DNA from: Bacteroidota bacterium
GTDB lineage: Bacteria; Bacteroidota; Rhodothermia; Rhodothermales; UBA10348
Length of the DNA stretch: 64,000 nt
Assembly (NCBI GenBank): GCA_029262855.1
Contig: JAJCYP010000123.1
Coordinates: 1-64,000 of the forward strand
Direction: 5' to 3'
Shown: one piece after another, positions 26,038 through 35,015 of the stretch
How the letters are laid out: each line of letters opens with the position of its first letter
Numbering within the stretch: the first letter of the stretch is position 1
The notes under the pieces: model-generated
Databases searched by the model: none
Told to the model about the DNA's origin: nothing
What the model saw: only the letters and a program-made list of their open reading frames with translations
Translations under genes and position numbers: made by a program

Positions 26038-26457
26038 ATGCTCAGGCTTTCTGGTTACCTGCTGATTTTGGCGATTGGCCTCTTGCCCGCCTGTGCCCCC
26101 AGCGGGCCACAGTACAGTCTTGCGGCCGAGCGAGAGATCACGCGACTGAAGTCGAGGACGCTCCGACTCATGGAGTCCGCCGAAATGCCCTTCGCCGAAA
26201 GTGCCACGGCAGTCGGGAAGCTTGAGGCAGACCTGGAGACTGCGCGCGCGAACGCGGCCGGCCGGAATCGCAATACCGCATCGGTGGCCCAGTGGGACCT
26301 GCTTCTCGGCCCCGACCTGCTCGGGGGCTTCTTCGGGCGGTGGCGAGCCGAGGGCGCTCTCGGTCCGACGTACATCGTCGAGTCCGTGGACCTCGTCGGC
26401 GCGGCCCTCGACGAAATGCGGGATCATGAGCAAAGAAAACCCGGAGCCCCGCGATGA
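26038..26457 (+). CDS. Small putative lipoprotein of unknown function
   Basis: 139 residues. The N-terminus has a lipoprotein signal with LPAC at about residues 16-19. The mature chain is helical and charged: YSLAAEREITRLKSRTLRLM, then KLEADLETARANAAGRN, consistent with a coiled-coil rod, followed by WDLLLGPDLLGGFFGRW. I do not recognise a family. It is translationally coupled to the next gene (ATGA overlap at 26454-26457), so the pair should act together. The promoter region is shared with dinB. Confidence 0.6.
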   Translation: MLRLSGYLLILAIGLLPACAPSGPQYSLAAEREITRLKSRTLRLMESAEMPFAESATAVGKLEADLETARANAAGRNRNTASVAQWDLLLGPDLLGGFFGRWRAEGALGPTYIVESVDLVGAALDEMRDHEQRKPGAPR

Positions 26458-26855
26458 GTGACCTGCCCGATCGATTGGCCGCCGTGGTTGCGGCTAACGA
26501 CAACCAGGGGGACTTGGGGGAGTTCTTCCGCCGGGTGTTGGCGCTCGTCGCGGCCGGGGTTGTCCGTAACTGGGATGAACTCCGGGATGTGCTTCGGTCG
26601 GCCACCGAGGACTTCCTAGAAGGCTCTGGCGCTGATGTCGCCCGCTGGTCGGGTCTCCTGGCGAGCGGAGCGATTGACAGGACCGATTACGAGGCCCTGG
26701 TGCGTGCCCGCGCGGCCCTCGGGAAAATGGAGGCGCTGACCGTGGCCGGGATGAGCCGTGGACAGATTTCCAAGTTTCGGGCGCTGCTTGTGGAGAGCGT
26801 GGTTGGAGCGGCGCTGGTGGTATTGGTGGGCGGGACCGATAGTTCGTCAACTTGA
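26454..26855 (+). CDS. Hypothetical protein coupled to the upstream lipoprotein
   Basis: 133 residues, no recognised domain. The sequence is helical with repeated Ala/Leu patterns: LPDRLAAVVAANDNQGDLGEFF, FRRVLALVAAGVVRN, and a hydrophobic C-terminal helix (VESVVGAALVVLVGG, about residues 111-125), which could anchor the protein in the membrane. The absence of an N-terminal signal suggests a tail-anchored protein. It starts inside the stop codon of the lipoprotein gene. No further gene follows before dnaX, whose putative promoter lies 80 bases on. Confidence 0.6.
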   Translation: MSDLPDRLAAVVAANDNQGDLGEFFRRVLALVAAGVVRNWDELRDVLRSATEDFLEGSGADVARWSGLLASGAIDRTDYEALVRARAALGKMEALTVAGMSRGQISKFRALLVESVVGAALVVLVGGTDSSST

Positions 26856-26934
26856 GCATGCCGTTCGGTACGCGCCAAGCCGCCGCCATCATCGCCGGAG
26901 AGGAACCCCCCACACAACCCCCCGGTTGAGGTAG

Positions 26935-26962
26935 TTGCCTCCCACCACCGAGGCTATTTTAG
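26935..26962 (+). promoter_or_regulatory. Putative promoter of dnaX-ybaB-recR
   Basis: TTG at 26935, a 17-base spacer, then TATTTTAG at 26955-26962, close to the Bacteroidota TTG-N17-20-TAnnTTTG form. The box ends 19 bases before the dnaX ATG, so the leader is very short and there is no Shine-Dalgarno sequence. This is one of the better matches in the window. Confidence 0.45.
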
Positions 26963-26981
26963 CTCCCCAGCCCAAGCCTCG

Positions 26982-28901
26982 ATGTCCGACAAGCACTTCC
27001 TCGTCACCGCCCGCAAGTACCGTCCTCAGCTCTTTGGCGAGTTGGTGGCACAGGAGCACGTAACCGGGACGCTGAAGAACGCGATTCGCCTGGATCGGCT
27101 GGCGCATGCCTACCTGTTCACGGGGCCCCGCGGCGTCGGCAAGACGACCGCCGCGCGGATTCTGGCGAAGGCCATAAACTGCACGACGGATCCTGCGGAG
27201 CGGGCCGATGCGGCCGAGCCGTGCCGAGAGTGCGATTCCTGTCAGTCCTTTGAGGAGGGCCGCAATCTCAACATCATCGAGATTGATGCGGCATCCAACA
27301 ATAAGGTGGACGACATCCGGGACCTGCGGGAGACCGTTCGCATCCCCCCGCAGGGCAATCGCAAGAAAGTCTACATCGTGGATGAGGTCCACATGCTGAC
27401 CACGCAGGCGTTCAACGCGCTGCTGAAGACGCTGGAGGAGCCGCCGGCGCACGCGCTGTTCATCTTCGCCACGACGGAGCCTCATAAAGTGTTGGCAACC
27501 ATCCAGTCGCGGTGTCAACGCTTTGATTTCCGGCGCATTCCGGTTCAGGAGACGGTGAGTCGGCTGCAGGAAATTTGCGATTCGGAAGGCGTCTCGGCGG
27601 ACGACGGCTCCTTGATGCTGATTGCCCGGAAGGGGGACGGTGCCCTTCGCGACGCTATGTCCGTGTTTGATCAGGCGGTCTCGCTGTGTGGAACCGAGCT
27701 CCAGCACAGCACGCTTGTCGAGGCCCTGGGCGTGGTCAGCGAGGAATTGTTCTTCGAGGTGACGGACCACGTGTCGGCGGCCAATGTCCCTGGAATGATC
27801 ACCCTGGTCGACGGCGTGGTGAGCAGCGGGTATGACCTCCAGGAGTTTCTGGATGGCCTCGCCGAGCACCTTCGCAACCTCTTGGTGGCGAAGACGATGC
27901 CGGACACCAGCCTGATCGAAGCCTCCGAGGCAACTCGGTCGCGGTACGCCGATTCGGCCGAATCCCTGACGCAGACGCAGATTCTAAGGCTGTTGGCCTC
28001 GATCGACCGAACCGTGGATAGCCTCAAGACCGCCCGGCAGCCTCGACTCCGGTTGGAGTTGGCCCTGGTCAAGATGGCTACCCTCCCGGCCACCTCCGAT
28101 CTTCGTGGGGCGCTCGCACAGATCGAGGGACTGGCGGCTGCGGAAGCGGCTGGTCCGGCGGCGGCGAGGCCAGTGGCGGCGACGAAGAAGGTGCCCGCTC
28201 CGGTTGAGGCACCGCCCAAGAAGGCAACTGCGCCCGATGAGGCCCCGGCCAAGCAAAAACCCGCACCCGCACCCGTCGAGGCACCACCCAAGCAGGCCGC
28301 CGCCCCCCAGGATCCTCCCGATGCCGGCCCGCCGGATTCGCCAGCACGCCCAAGCCCGGCCAAGCCCGCTCCGCCGCCCGTTCTACCCCCCTCACCGCCC
28401 TCCCCGGGCTTCGGCACCGTGGACATCTTCGGCAAGCCCGCGCTCGGCAAACCGGCCCTGAAGACCAAGGCCCCGGACCAGCAGTCCTCCGCCACTTCCG
28501 ATACCGAGGTGGCCGTGATGGAGCCGCCTGGTCGCGGCGATGCGATCGACGGCTGGGAGACGGTCGTGGAGGCCGTAACAGCATCGCGGATTCACCTGGG
28601 CGCCCTGCTATCGCATGCCGACGCGGAGATCCGGGACCCGAGCACGATCACGCTCGTGGTGCCGGACGAATTCCATGCGCGCGTTCTGCGGGAGGCGCAC
28701 GACGACATCATCGAGGGTCTGGCCCGCATCGGACGGCCGGAAGTCCAGCGAATCGACTTCGAGATCAACGGTACCATCCGGCCGGAAAGCGAGGTCGCAT
28801 CCATGGACGTGGACCCTCAGGAAGCCCTCAACAAGATCTGTGAAGATTACCCGGCCATGCGCCTCCTGATGGAGCGCTTTGGCGGGGAAATCGTATGGTA
28901 G
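26982..28901 (+). CDS. dnaX: DNA polymerase III subunits gamma and tau
   Basis: 639 residues. N-terminal RFGELVAQ-like PQLFGELVAQEHVTGTLKNA, the Walker A loop GPRGVGKTTAARILAKAINC, a Cys cluster (CRECDSCQSF) for the zinc-binding site, the Walker B EIDAASNNKVDDIRDLRE and VDEVHMLTTQAFNALLKTLEEPP, and sensor FIFATTEPHKVLATIQSRCQRFDF. A low-complexity linker rich in Pro, Ala and Lys (about residues 380-500) is followed by a C-terminal DnaX domain that contacts the polymerase. It loads the sliding clamp. No frameshift site for a shorter gamma product is evident. It is the first gene of the classical dnaX-ybaB-recR group. Confidence 0.95.
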   Translation: MSDKHFLVTARKYRPQLFGELVAQEHVTGTLKNAIRLDRLAHAYLFTGPRGVGKTTAARILAKAINCTTDPAERADAAEPCRECDSCQSFEEGRNLNIIEIDAASNNKVDDIRDLRETVRIPPQGNRKKVYIVDEVHMLTTQAFNALLKTLEEPPAHALFIFATTEPHKVLATIQSRCQRFDFRRIPVQETVSRLQEICDSEGVSADDGSLMLIARKGDGALRDAMSVFDQAVSLCGTELQHSTLVEALGVVSEELFFEVTDHVSAANVPGMITLVDGVVSSGYDLQEFLDGLAEHLRNLLVAKTMPDTSLIEASEATRSRYADSAESLTQTQILRLLASIDRTVDSLKTARQPRLRLELALVKMATLPATSDLRGALAQIEGLAAAEAAGPAAARPVAATKKVPAPVEAPPKKATAPDEAPAKQKPAPAPVEAPPKQAAAPQDPPDAGPPDSPARPSPAKPAPPPVLPPSPPSPGFGTVDIFGKPALGKPALKTKAPDQQSSATSDTEVAVMEPPGRGDAIDGWETVVEAVTASRIHLGALLSHADAEIRDPSTITLVVPDEFHARVLREAHDDIIEGLARIGRPEVQRIDFEINGTIRPESEVASMDVDPQEALNKICEDYPAMRLLMERFGGEIVW

Positions 28902-28937
28902 ACGCCCGGTCAACCTCTCAACTAGTTCGGATCGATC

Positions 28938-29276
28938 ATGAGTGATGGAGTGAATATGGCCGACATGTTCGGCAAGATGATGGACATGCAGCGCAAGATG
29001 GCCGAGGCTCAGGAAGCCCTTGCGGCAGTGACCGTCACGGCCGAGGCCGGCGGCGGCATGGTCAAGGTCACCGCCAACGGCCAGCAGCGGGTAACCGCGA
29101 TCAAGGTCGAGCCGCAGGTCATCGATCCCGCCGACCCCGAGATGCTGGAGGATCTTCTGATTGCCGGCGTCAACAAGGCGCTGGAGGAGGCCGCCGGCCT
29201 TGCCAAGGACCAGATGTCCCAGGCGGCCGGCTCCTTCCTGCCTCCGGGAATGGACCTCTCGGGACTGGGCCTGTAG
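28938..29276 (+). CDS. ybaB: YbaB/EbfC nucleoid-associated protein
   Basis: 112 residues, typical size. Markers: FGKMMDMQRKMAEAQEALA, VTVTAEAGGGMVKVTANGQ, VTAIKVEPQVIDPADPEMLEDLLIAGVNKALEEA. This is the tweezer-shaped dimer that binds DNA. A position between dnaX and recR is conserved in most bacteria. It begins 36 bases after dnaX and ends 6 bases before recR, so the three genes are co-transcribed. The start ATG has no Shine-Dalgarno sequence. Confidence 0.95.
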   Translation: MSDGVNMADMFGKMMDMQRKMAEAQEALAAVTVTAEAGGGMVKVTANGQQRVTAIKVEPQVIDPADPEMLEDLLIAGVNKALEEAAGLAKDQMSQAAGSFLPPGMDLSGLGL

Positions 29277-29282
29277 AGCCCG

Positions 29283-29924
29283 GTGCAATTCACCTCAGAA
29301 TCCGTCGAGGCGCTGGTCGAGCAGTTCGCCAAGCTGCCGACCATCGGGCGCAAGACGGCGCGACGGCTCACTGCGTACATCCTGAAGATGTCACGCGAAG
29401 ATGTCGTTGGCATTGCCGAGGCGCTCATCGCGGTCAAGGACAACGTCAAGAGTTGCACGATCTGCCACAATGTGACGGATTCCGTGCCGTGCCCCATCTG
29501 CCGGGCACCGAGACGTGACCGGAGCCTGCTGTGTGTGGTGGAGGAGCCCAACGACGTCCTGGCCATCGAACGAACGAACGAATTTGACGGTCTTTACCAC
29601 GTGCTTGGAGGCGTCATCTCGCCGCTGGATGGCATCGGTCCGGAAGACCTGCGGGTTCGCGAGTTGGTGCAGCGGGTCCACGACGGACACCGCGACCCGA
29701 TGGAGGACGCCGAGGATGCTCCCCGAGTCGCCATCCGGGAGGTCATTCTGGCCATGAACCCCAATGTCGAAGGGGATACGACGGCCTACTACCTGGGCCA
29801 GCTACTCGACCCGTTCGGCGTAAAGGTGTCCCGAATCGCGCGGGGCTTGCCGATTGGAGGCGATCTGGAGTTTGCCGATGAAGCTACCCTGACTCGGGCC
29901 CTGGAAGGACGGGGCAACCTGTAG
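29283..29924 (+). CDS. recR: Recombination mediator RecR
   Basis: 213 residues starting at a GTG. Markers: [23 protein letters not shown] (helix-hairpin-helix), the zinc site [22 protein letters not shown] (Cys-x2-Cys and Cys-x2-Cys), [26 protein letters not shown] (Toprim) and [18 protein letters not shown]. RecR helps RecO load RecA on SSB-coated single strands in gap repair. The gene lies 6 bases after ybaB and 2 bases before the permease gene. Confidence 0.96.
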   Translation: MQFTSESVEALVEQFAKLPTIGRKTARRLTAYILKMSREDVVGIAEALIAVKDNVKSCTICHNVTDSVPCPICRAPRRDRSLLCVVEEPNDVLAIERTNEFDGLYHVLGGVISPLDGIGPEDLRVRELVQRVHDGHRDPMEDAEDAPRVAIREVILAMNPNVEGDTTAYYLGQLLDPFGVKVSRIARGLPIGGDLEFADEATLTRALEGRGNL

Positions 29925-29926
29925 CG

Positions 29927-31615
29927 ATGGCCCGCGGCGCGATCACGGCCAGCCTGCTGGATCGCCGCCGTTCGTGGATCCTGGCGGTACCCGTCGCACT
30001 GATTCTGGGCGCCTACGTCCTGTACCCCAGCGTGCAGATGTTCGTCGAAGGCTTTGCCGCGGAAGGCCTCTCAGACATGTTCGCGAGACGCGGAAATGCG
30101 AACAGCCGCGCGCTGGTCAACTCCGTCTGGATCTCGGTGCTCTCCGTGCTTGGAGCGGGAGTTCTCGGCACCGGGATGGCGTACGGCTTTTACCGGTTCG
30201 ACTTCCCTTTCCGCAAAACCCTGATGGCCGTCGCGGCCTTGCCGCTCGCACTGCCGCCGCTGGTCGGGGTCCTGGCCTTCTTATTCCTGTACGGCGAATC
30301 CGGAATCATCCCCCGAGGGCTGCAGGTGATTCTCGGACTGGACTCGGTCCCGTTTTCCTTCGAGGGACTCCCGGCCGTTTGGCTGGTCCACGTCTACTCT
30401 TTCTACGTCTACTTCTACCTTTTCGTCTCGGCCGCCTTTCGGAACATCGACCGCTCGGTGATCGAGGCCTCCGGAGACCTGGGGGCTTCGGGGTGGACCA
30501 CATTCACCCGCGTCCTGCTCCCCCTCCTGCGACCCGCCCTCGTCAGCGCGTCGCTTCTGGTCTTTATGATCTCGATGGCGTCGTTCACGGCGCCCCTTCT
30601 GTTCGCAGGCACGGAAAATTCCCTGACGCTTCAGATCTACAACTACAAGACGAACGGCAACCTTGCCATGTCCGCGGCCATCGCGAGCCTGCTGACCCTC
30701 ATCTGCCTGGCTTTCCTCGCGATGATCGAAATGGATCGCAAGGCCCGAACTGGTTCCTCGGCCTCAAAGGGCGCCGGGGCTCCTCCGATTCCGCTCACGT
30801 CCGGATGGGCCCGCAGCATCGTGGGGGTGGTTGGATTGACCCTGCTGGTCGTGCTGCTGCTGCCCATCGCCGTGGTCGTGCTGATATCGTTTGTCCAGGA
30901 GGGAAGCTGGACCTACCAGGTTCTCCCCCAGGCCTACACGCTGGCCAACTACGGGTCGCTGTTCTCGCAGGCCGATGTATTCGAGCCGATTCGGAACAGT
31001 CTGGTGATGGCCACCATGGCGACGTCTGCAAACGTGGTTTTCGGTGTCGCCGCCGCTCTTCTCATTACGCAGGGCGCCATTCGCGGGCGGGCGGCCTTTC
31101 GGACGATTGCCATGCTGCCGTTTGCCATTCCGGGCACGGTCATCGCCATCAACCTGATCGTCACCTTCAACGAACCGACCGTGGCGGGCTTCGGGCAGGT
31201 CCTGGTCGGCAGTTTCTGGCTGCTTCCCCTCGCCTATTTCATTCGAAACATCCCGCTGGTCGTGCGGGCGACCGTGTCGGCGCTGGAGTCCTACGATCCC
31301 CGGCTCTCGGAGGCCTCGCTTGATCTGGGGGCCGGGGCGAGTACCACCTTCTGGCGGGTGATGCTGCCGATTCTCGGGCCATCGATCCTGGCAGGAACAC
31401 TACTCACTTTCGTGGCGGCACTGGGCGAGTTTGTCTCGTCCATCCTGCTCTACAACTTCGACAACCGGCCGATCTCGGTCGAGATTCTCGCACAGCTGCG
31501 CCTGTATGACTTTGGCGCAGCCGCGGCCTACTCGGTGCTCTTGATGATACTGGTCGGGCTGGCCACGCTCGTGGTTCGCCGAATGGGCGGCACCGCGGAG
31601 AGCGGCGCTATCTAG
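29927..31615 (+). CDS. ABC transporter permease with two MetI-like domains (FbpB/iron or phosphonate type)
   Basis: 562 residues. Two binding-protein-dependent permease domains in tandem, each of about six helices, with EAA loops EASGDLGASGWTTFTRVLLP and EASLDLGAGASTTFWRVMLP. This duplicated form is typical of FbpB (iron(III)), thiamin ThiP and 2-aminoethylphosphonate permeases. The protein should sit in the inner membrane and need a periplasmic binding protein and an ATPase, but neither gene is in the window. The gene starts 2 bases after recR, so it may be read from the dnaX promoter. Its stop codon is shared with the convergent pfk gene (CTAG). Confidence 0.88.
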   Translation: MARGAITASLLDRRRSWILAVPVALILGAYVLYPSVQMFVEGFAAEGLSDMFARRGNANSRALVNSVWISVLSVLGAGVLGTGMAYGFYRFDFPFRKTLMAVAALPLALPPLVGVLAFLFLYGESGIIPRGLQVILGLDSVPFSFEGLPAVWLVHVYSFYVYFYLFVSAAFRNIDRSVIEASGDLGASGWTTFTRVLLPLLRPALVSASLLVFMISMASFTAPLLFAGTENSLTLQIYNYKTNGNLAMSAAIASLLTLICLAFLAMIEMDRKARTGSSASKGAGAPPIPLTSGWARSIVGVVGLTLLVVLLLPIAVVVLISFVQEGSWTYQVLPQAYTLANYGSLFSQADVFEPIRNSLVMATMATSANVVFGVAAALLITQGAIRGRAAFRTIAMLPFAIPGTVIAINLIVTFNEPTVAGFGQVLVGSFWLLPLAYFIRNIPLVVRATVSALESYDPRLSEASLDLGAGASTTFWRVMLPILGPSILAGTLLTFVAALGEFVSSILLYNFDNRPISVEILAQLRLYDFGAAAAYSVLLMILVGLATLVVRRMGGTAESGAI

Positions 31616-32808
31616 ACGTCGCTCGTCATGATGAAGACGGGGCGCCTGTTGAAGGACTTGTACTGTGGCCGGAGCCTATCCACGCTATAGTACTTCGCGA
31701 CGTCCACCACCTTCTTAGTGCCGGTCACCACCTCGATCGGCACGTTGTCGTAGGTGCCGTTTCTGACACTGACCAGGCGACCCGGGGTATTGGAGAGGAT
31801 GAGATCCAGAGCCAGATTCCCGAATGCCATCGGGACAATCGAGTCCAGGGCGTCGGGATCGCCACTGCGGACCAGATAACCCAGACGCTGACTGACCACG
31901 TTGATGCGCTGCCCCTTGTTGAACTTGGGCGAGAGTCGCTTCAACTCGCTGGCCACCTTGTCTCCGATCCCGCCGAGCTTCTTGTGCCCGTACTGATCGG
32001 CCTCCTCGCCCTCGAATGACATCCCGTCGTGGTGCGCCAGCGTGGCCCCTTCCGAAACAAGCACGACGGCGTACTTGCTCGGGTGATTGTTTCGGTCGAT
32101 GGTCAGGAGTTCGGCAAGCTGCTCGACGTCCACCGGATGTTCTGGAATCACGCAACGATCTGCCGCACCGGCCATCGTTGGCAGAAGTGCCGTGTAGCCT
32201 GCATAGCGCCCGAAGACCTCAATCACCAGATAGCGCTCGTGGGAGCCGGCCGACGTCCTCAGGGCGTGGGCAAGCTCGATGGTTCGGGTAATGCAGGTTC
32301 CGAATCCAATGCAGTAGTCCGTTCCGGGGACGTCGTTGTCCATGGTCTTCGGAATGGCGACCACCTTCATCCCTTCCTGGTGCAGGCGGTGGCCATAGCT
32401 GAGCGTGTCGTCGCCGCCGATCGGGATCAGGTAGTCGATCCCCAGCCAGTCCAGGTTTTTCAGGATCTCCGGCGTAAAGTCATTTATGTCGTCGTCGTAG
32501 CCGGAAACGTGCGCCGGCACGCGGGCTTTGGGCAGGTGGCTTGGTCTCGTCCGCGACGAATGCAGAAACGTGCCACCCGTTCGGCCGGCTCGATTCACGA
32601 CTTTCTCGGTGAGCTCGATGAAGTTCTCCGAGTTGTCCGCGTCCTTGTCACGGATCACGTCAACCACACCGGCCCACCCGCGGCGGAGACCGACCACCCG
32701 GTAGCCTTCCCGGATGGCCCGAACCGTAACGGCGCGAATGGCAGGATTGAGACCCGGGACGTCTCCGCCCCCGGTTAGAATGGCAATCGTTCCTTTGGGC
32801 TTGGCCAT
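31612..32808 (-). CDS. 6-phosphofructokinase, pyrophosphate-type signature
   Basis: 398 residues. Markers: ILTGGGDVPGLNPAIRA (phosphate loop), RTRPSHLPKARVPAH, IPIGGDDTLSYGH (residues 131-134), IPKTMDNDVPGTDYCIGFGT (Lys154, with catalytic Asp157) and EVFGRYAGYTALL. ATP-dependent PFKs have GGDGS and PGTIDND; in PPi-dependent enzymes the Gly is Asp and the PGT becomes PKT. Here both changes are present, so the enzyme is predicted to use pyrophosphate, making the step reversible. Family knowledge supports the rule; actual use is untested. It is alone, convergent with the permease gene and upstream of a divergent dehydrogenase gene. Confidence 0.9.
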   Translation of the reverse strand: MAKPKGTIAILTGGGDVPGLNPAIRAVTVRAIREGYRVVGLRRGWAGVVDVIRDKDADNSENFIELTEKVVNRAGRTGGTFLHSSRTRPSHLPKARVPAHVSGYDDDINDFTPEILKNLDWLGIDYLIPIGGDDTLSYGHRLHQEGMKVVAIPKTMDNDVPGTDYCIGFGTCITRTIELAHALRTSAGSHERYLVIEVFGRYAGYTALLPTMAGAADRCVIPEHPVDVEQLAELLTIDRNNHPSKYAVVLVSEGATLAHHDGMSFEGEEADQYGHKKLGGIGDKVASELKRLSPKFNKGQRINVVSQRLGYLVRSGDPDALDSIVPMAFGNLALDLILSNTPGRLVSVRNGTYDNVPIEVVTGTKKVVDVAKYYSVDRLRPQYKSFNRRPVFIMTSDV

Positions 32809-32922
32809 TTTTCTTTTCGCTTGGGCGCTGAGAGAGTTGGGGGTAGTGAGTCGGGGAGGAACATAGCCGGAGCCTTCCCATCGGTCAACGATGGGCGCGT
32901 CGGAAGCGCTTCCGTTTGCGCC

Positions 32923-32950
32923 TTGTTCATCGGGAGGCGTCCTATCTTCG
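32923..32950 (+). promoter_or_regulatory. Putative promoter for the saccharopine dehydrogenase-like gene
   Basis: TTG at 32923, a 17-base spacer and TATCTTCG at 32943-32950, near the TTG-N17-20-TAnnTTTG form. The box lies 25 bases before the ATG at 32976. The TATCTTC core recurs upstream of other starts in this window. Confidence 0.45.
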
Positions 32951-32975
32951 GATTTTTAACCCCAGCCGTTTAGGA

Positions 32976-34148
32976 ATGCGCGTTTTAGTCATTGGCGCCG
33001 GTGCCGTTGGTTCGGCCATTGCCCGCGAACTGGCCTCCGAGGAAGATGTCGTCGAAGTCCTGGTGTCCGACACCAGTGGCCGGGCCCTGTCCGCGCTCGC
33101 CGAATCCACGCCCAGCAAGAAACTCTCGTCCTTCCAGTTGAGCGCGCGGGACCACGATTCCATGATACCCCTCCTGGAAAAGAGCGACTGCGTCGTGGTG
33201 GCGATGGGCAACGATGGGAATCCGGACCTGGCCAGGCTCGCGGTGGAGAATGACTGCCACTACGTGGACCTGGGCGCTTCGGAACACGACGAGGCACGAC
33301 TTTGGGGTCTGGATGACATCGCGCGGGGGCAAGGCAGGTGGATTGTGCCCGGATGCGGGCTTGCGCCGGGACTCGTTAACATGCTGTGCCTGCACGCTGT
33401 CGAACGATTTGAGGACCCTCAGGCCGCGTTCATTCGCGTCGGAGCGGTCCCGATGGATCCGAAACCCCCGTTCGAGTTCAGCTTTTCCTGGTCCGCCGAG
33501 AAAGTCCTCGACGACTACACGGGACCCGTCCGTCTGATTGAGAACGGCATCAAGACCGATTGCCAGCCGCTTACCCGCCTCGAGAGGATCTCTTTCGGCG
33601 ATCGCTATGACAACCTTGAGGCCTTCTGTACGGCCGGCGGCCTGGCCAGCCTGCCGGATCGCCTTGAGGGCCGGGTGCAGCATCTGGATCTCAAGACCGT
33701 ACGCTGGCCGGGTCACGCCGACCGTATGCGATTCCTGATCGGCCTGGGATTCGCGGAAGACAAAAGCCTGGATGTGCGGACACACCTGACCTATCGAGAT
33801 GTGCTCGTCCGCCGAATGCGCCAGCGACTGGGCGGACATCAGGACGACGTGGTGCTGATGAGGATTGCTGTGCAGGGTCGTCTGGACGGCAGAGACCAAA
33901 CCCTTTGCTTTCAGATGGTCGAGCCTGCGCGTGCCGAGTTGGGCATCAGTGCCATGAAATACTGCACGGCCATTCCGGCCGTGGTCGTCGCGTTGCACCT
34001 GGCATCAGGACGCGCCGAAGGCAGCGGGGCCGCTCCCCCGGAAGGAGTGGTCCAGGGATCGGTGGCGCTGGACGCCTTTCGCGCCCGAGGCCTGCATATT
34101 GAGGAGAGTTGGCACGACGGACTGCTCGCTGTGGCGCAAACCCTCTGA
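32976..34148 (+). CDS. Saccharopine dehydrogenase family protein
   Basis: 390 residues from the ATG at 32976; an upstream TTG or similar start would add 20 residues unlike the family. The Rossmann fold begins RVLVIGAGAVGSAIARELA, followed by CVVVAMGNDGNPDLARLA, YVDLGASEHDEARLW, WIVPGCGLAPGLVNMLC and the C-terminal catalytic domain ERISFGDRYDNLEAF ... TAGGLASLPDRLEG. Members are NAD(P)-dependent enzymes of lysine or polyamine metabolism (saccharopine or carboxynorspermidine dehydrogenase) and related proteins. The exact substrate is not deducible. It has its own putative promoter and ends 8 bases before the convergent SDR gene. Confidence 0.88.
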   Translation: MRVLVIGAGAVGSAIARELASEEDVVEVLVSDTSGRALSALAESTPSKKLSSFQLSARDHDSMIPLLEKSDCVVVAMGNDGNPDLARLAVENDCHYVDLGASEHDEARLWGLDDIARGQGRWIVPGCGLAPGLVNMLCLHAVERFEDPQAAFIRVGAVPMDPKPPFEFSFSWSAEKVLDDYTGPVRLIENGIKTDCQPLTRLERISFGDRYDNLEAFCTAGGLASLPDRLEGRVQHLDLKTVRWPGHADRMRFLIGLGFAEDKSLDVRTHLTYRDVLVRRMRQRLGGHQDDVVLMRIAVQGRLDGRDQTLCFQMVEPARAELGISAMKYCTAIPAVVVALHLASGRAEGSGAAPPEGVVQGSVALDAFRARGLHIEESWHDGLLAVAQTL

Positions 34149-34155
34149 TTCGAGT

Positions 34156-34815
34156 TCAGGCAAGCGTCCCGTAGACCCGGAGCGTGTGCCCAGACGGCGG
34201 CGGAGTTGGGCCAAAGGGAGACAAGCAGGCGGCGGCGACCTCCGAAACATGAACGCCCCGTTCCGAGGATGCGGCATCGAACAGGATCATGGATGGGGCC
34301 ACGGCCAGGGTGCGGATTCCCTTGCCGGCCAACTCTGCCCCCGCGGCTTCGACGAGCCGAACCACTCCACCCTTCGCAGCAGAATAGGCACTCTGGCCGG
34401 GCGCACCCCGATCGGCTCCCTGGCCGGAGGTGATCGCCACGAGCGCGCCTCCCGACCGGGTGTGTCGAGCCGCTTCCTTGAAGCAGAGGAACGCCGTGGT
34501 GAGGTTGAGTGAGATCAGCTTCTGCCAATTGGCCAGGGGGGTGTCCAGCAGCGGTGTCATGCCCCAGGCACCGACTGTGTGGATCACGCCATCGAGATTT
34601 CCGAGATAGTCGTGCATGCTCTCAAAGCCATCCCGGACCGACTCCTCGTCGGTCAGATTCATTTCAAAGGTCGCGATCCCCTCCGGAATTAGACTGGCCT
34701 CACCATCGTTGAGGACGATGGCAGCCACGGTGACCCCTCTTTTTCGGGCCGTCGCGACAATGTGGCTGCCCAGTCTTCCCGCAGCACCGGTGACGGCGAT
34801 GGTCGATCCTTCCAT
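34156..34815 (-). CDS. Short-chain dehydrogenase/reductase
   Basis: 219 residues from the ATG at 34815 (MEGSTIAVTGAAGRLGSHIVA). The TGxxGxLG motif (TGAAGRLG) replaces the usual TGxxxGIG, followed by DGVIHTVGAWGM (the NNAG equivalent), LNLTTAFLCFKEA, ITSGQGA and the catalytic YSAAK (Tyr-x3-Lys) with the preceding Ser. It binds NAD(P)H and reduces or oxidises a small carbonyl or alcohol substrate. It is somewhat short (219 versus 240-260 residues) because the C-terminus is trimmed. It is convergent with the preceding gene and divergent from sprA. No operon partner. Confidence 0.88.
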   Translation of the reverse strand: MEGSTIAVTGAAGRLGSHIVATARKRGVTVAAIVLNDGEASLIPEGIATFEMNLTDEESVRDGFESMHDYLGNLDGVIHTVGAWGMTPLLDTPLANWQKLISLNLTTAFLCFKEAARHTRSGGALVAITSGQGADRGAPGQSAYSAAKGGVVRLVEAAGAELAGKGIRTLAVAPSMILFDAASSERGVHVSEVAAACLSPFGPTPPPSGHTLRVYGTLA

Positions 34816-34984
34816 GACATTCTCCTCGGTCCAAGTGAATCCCCCCGGCCTGCCTTGGGTTATGAGGAGAAACTGGGTGTAGTGACTCTGAACAAAATTT
34901 GCCGGGCAGGGTTTTCCCGACGTCATTTCAGACGATACAGAACACCAAGCCGACAGCGGCAGGTTCGGCTCAAGTTTTTTTTGC

Positions 34985-35015
34985 TTGCTGCCTGAACCGT
35001 CCGGGGCTACATTCT
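34985..35015 (+). promoter_or_regulatory. Putative sprA promoter
   Basis: TTG at 34985, 20-base spacer, TACATTCT at 35008-35015 (TAnnTTTG-like), immediately downstream of an eight-T run that may act as an upstream element. It predicts an about 125-base leader that includes the 14-bp repeat. Confidence 0.35.

Noticed and set aside
29974-31323. A 449-codon frame overlapping the ABC permease in another frame
   Set aside because: Arg- and Pro-rich out-of-frame translation of a GC-rich gene; the permease frame has EAA loops and helices.
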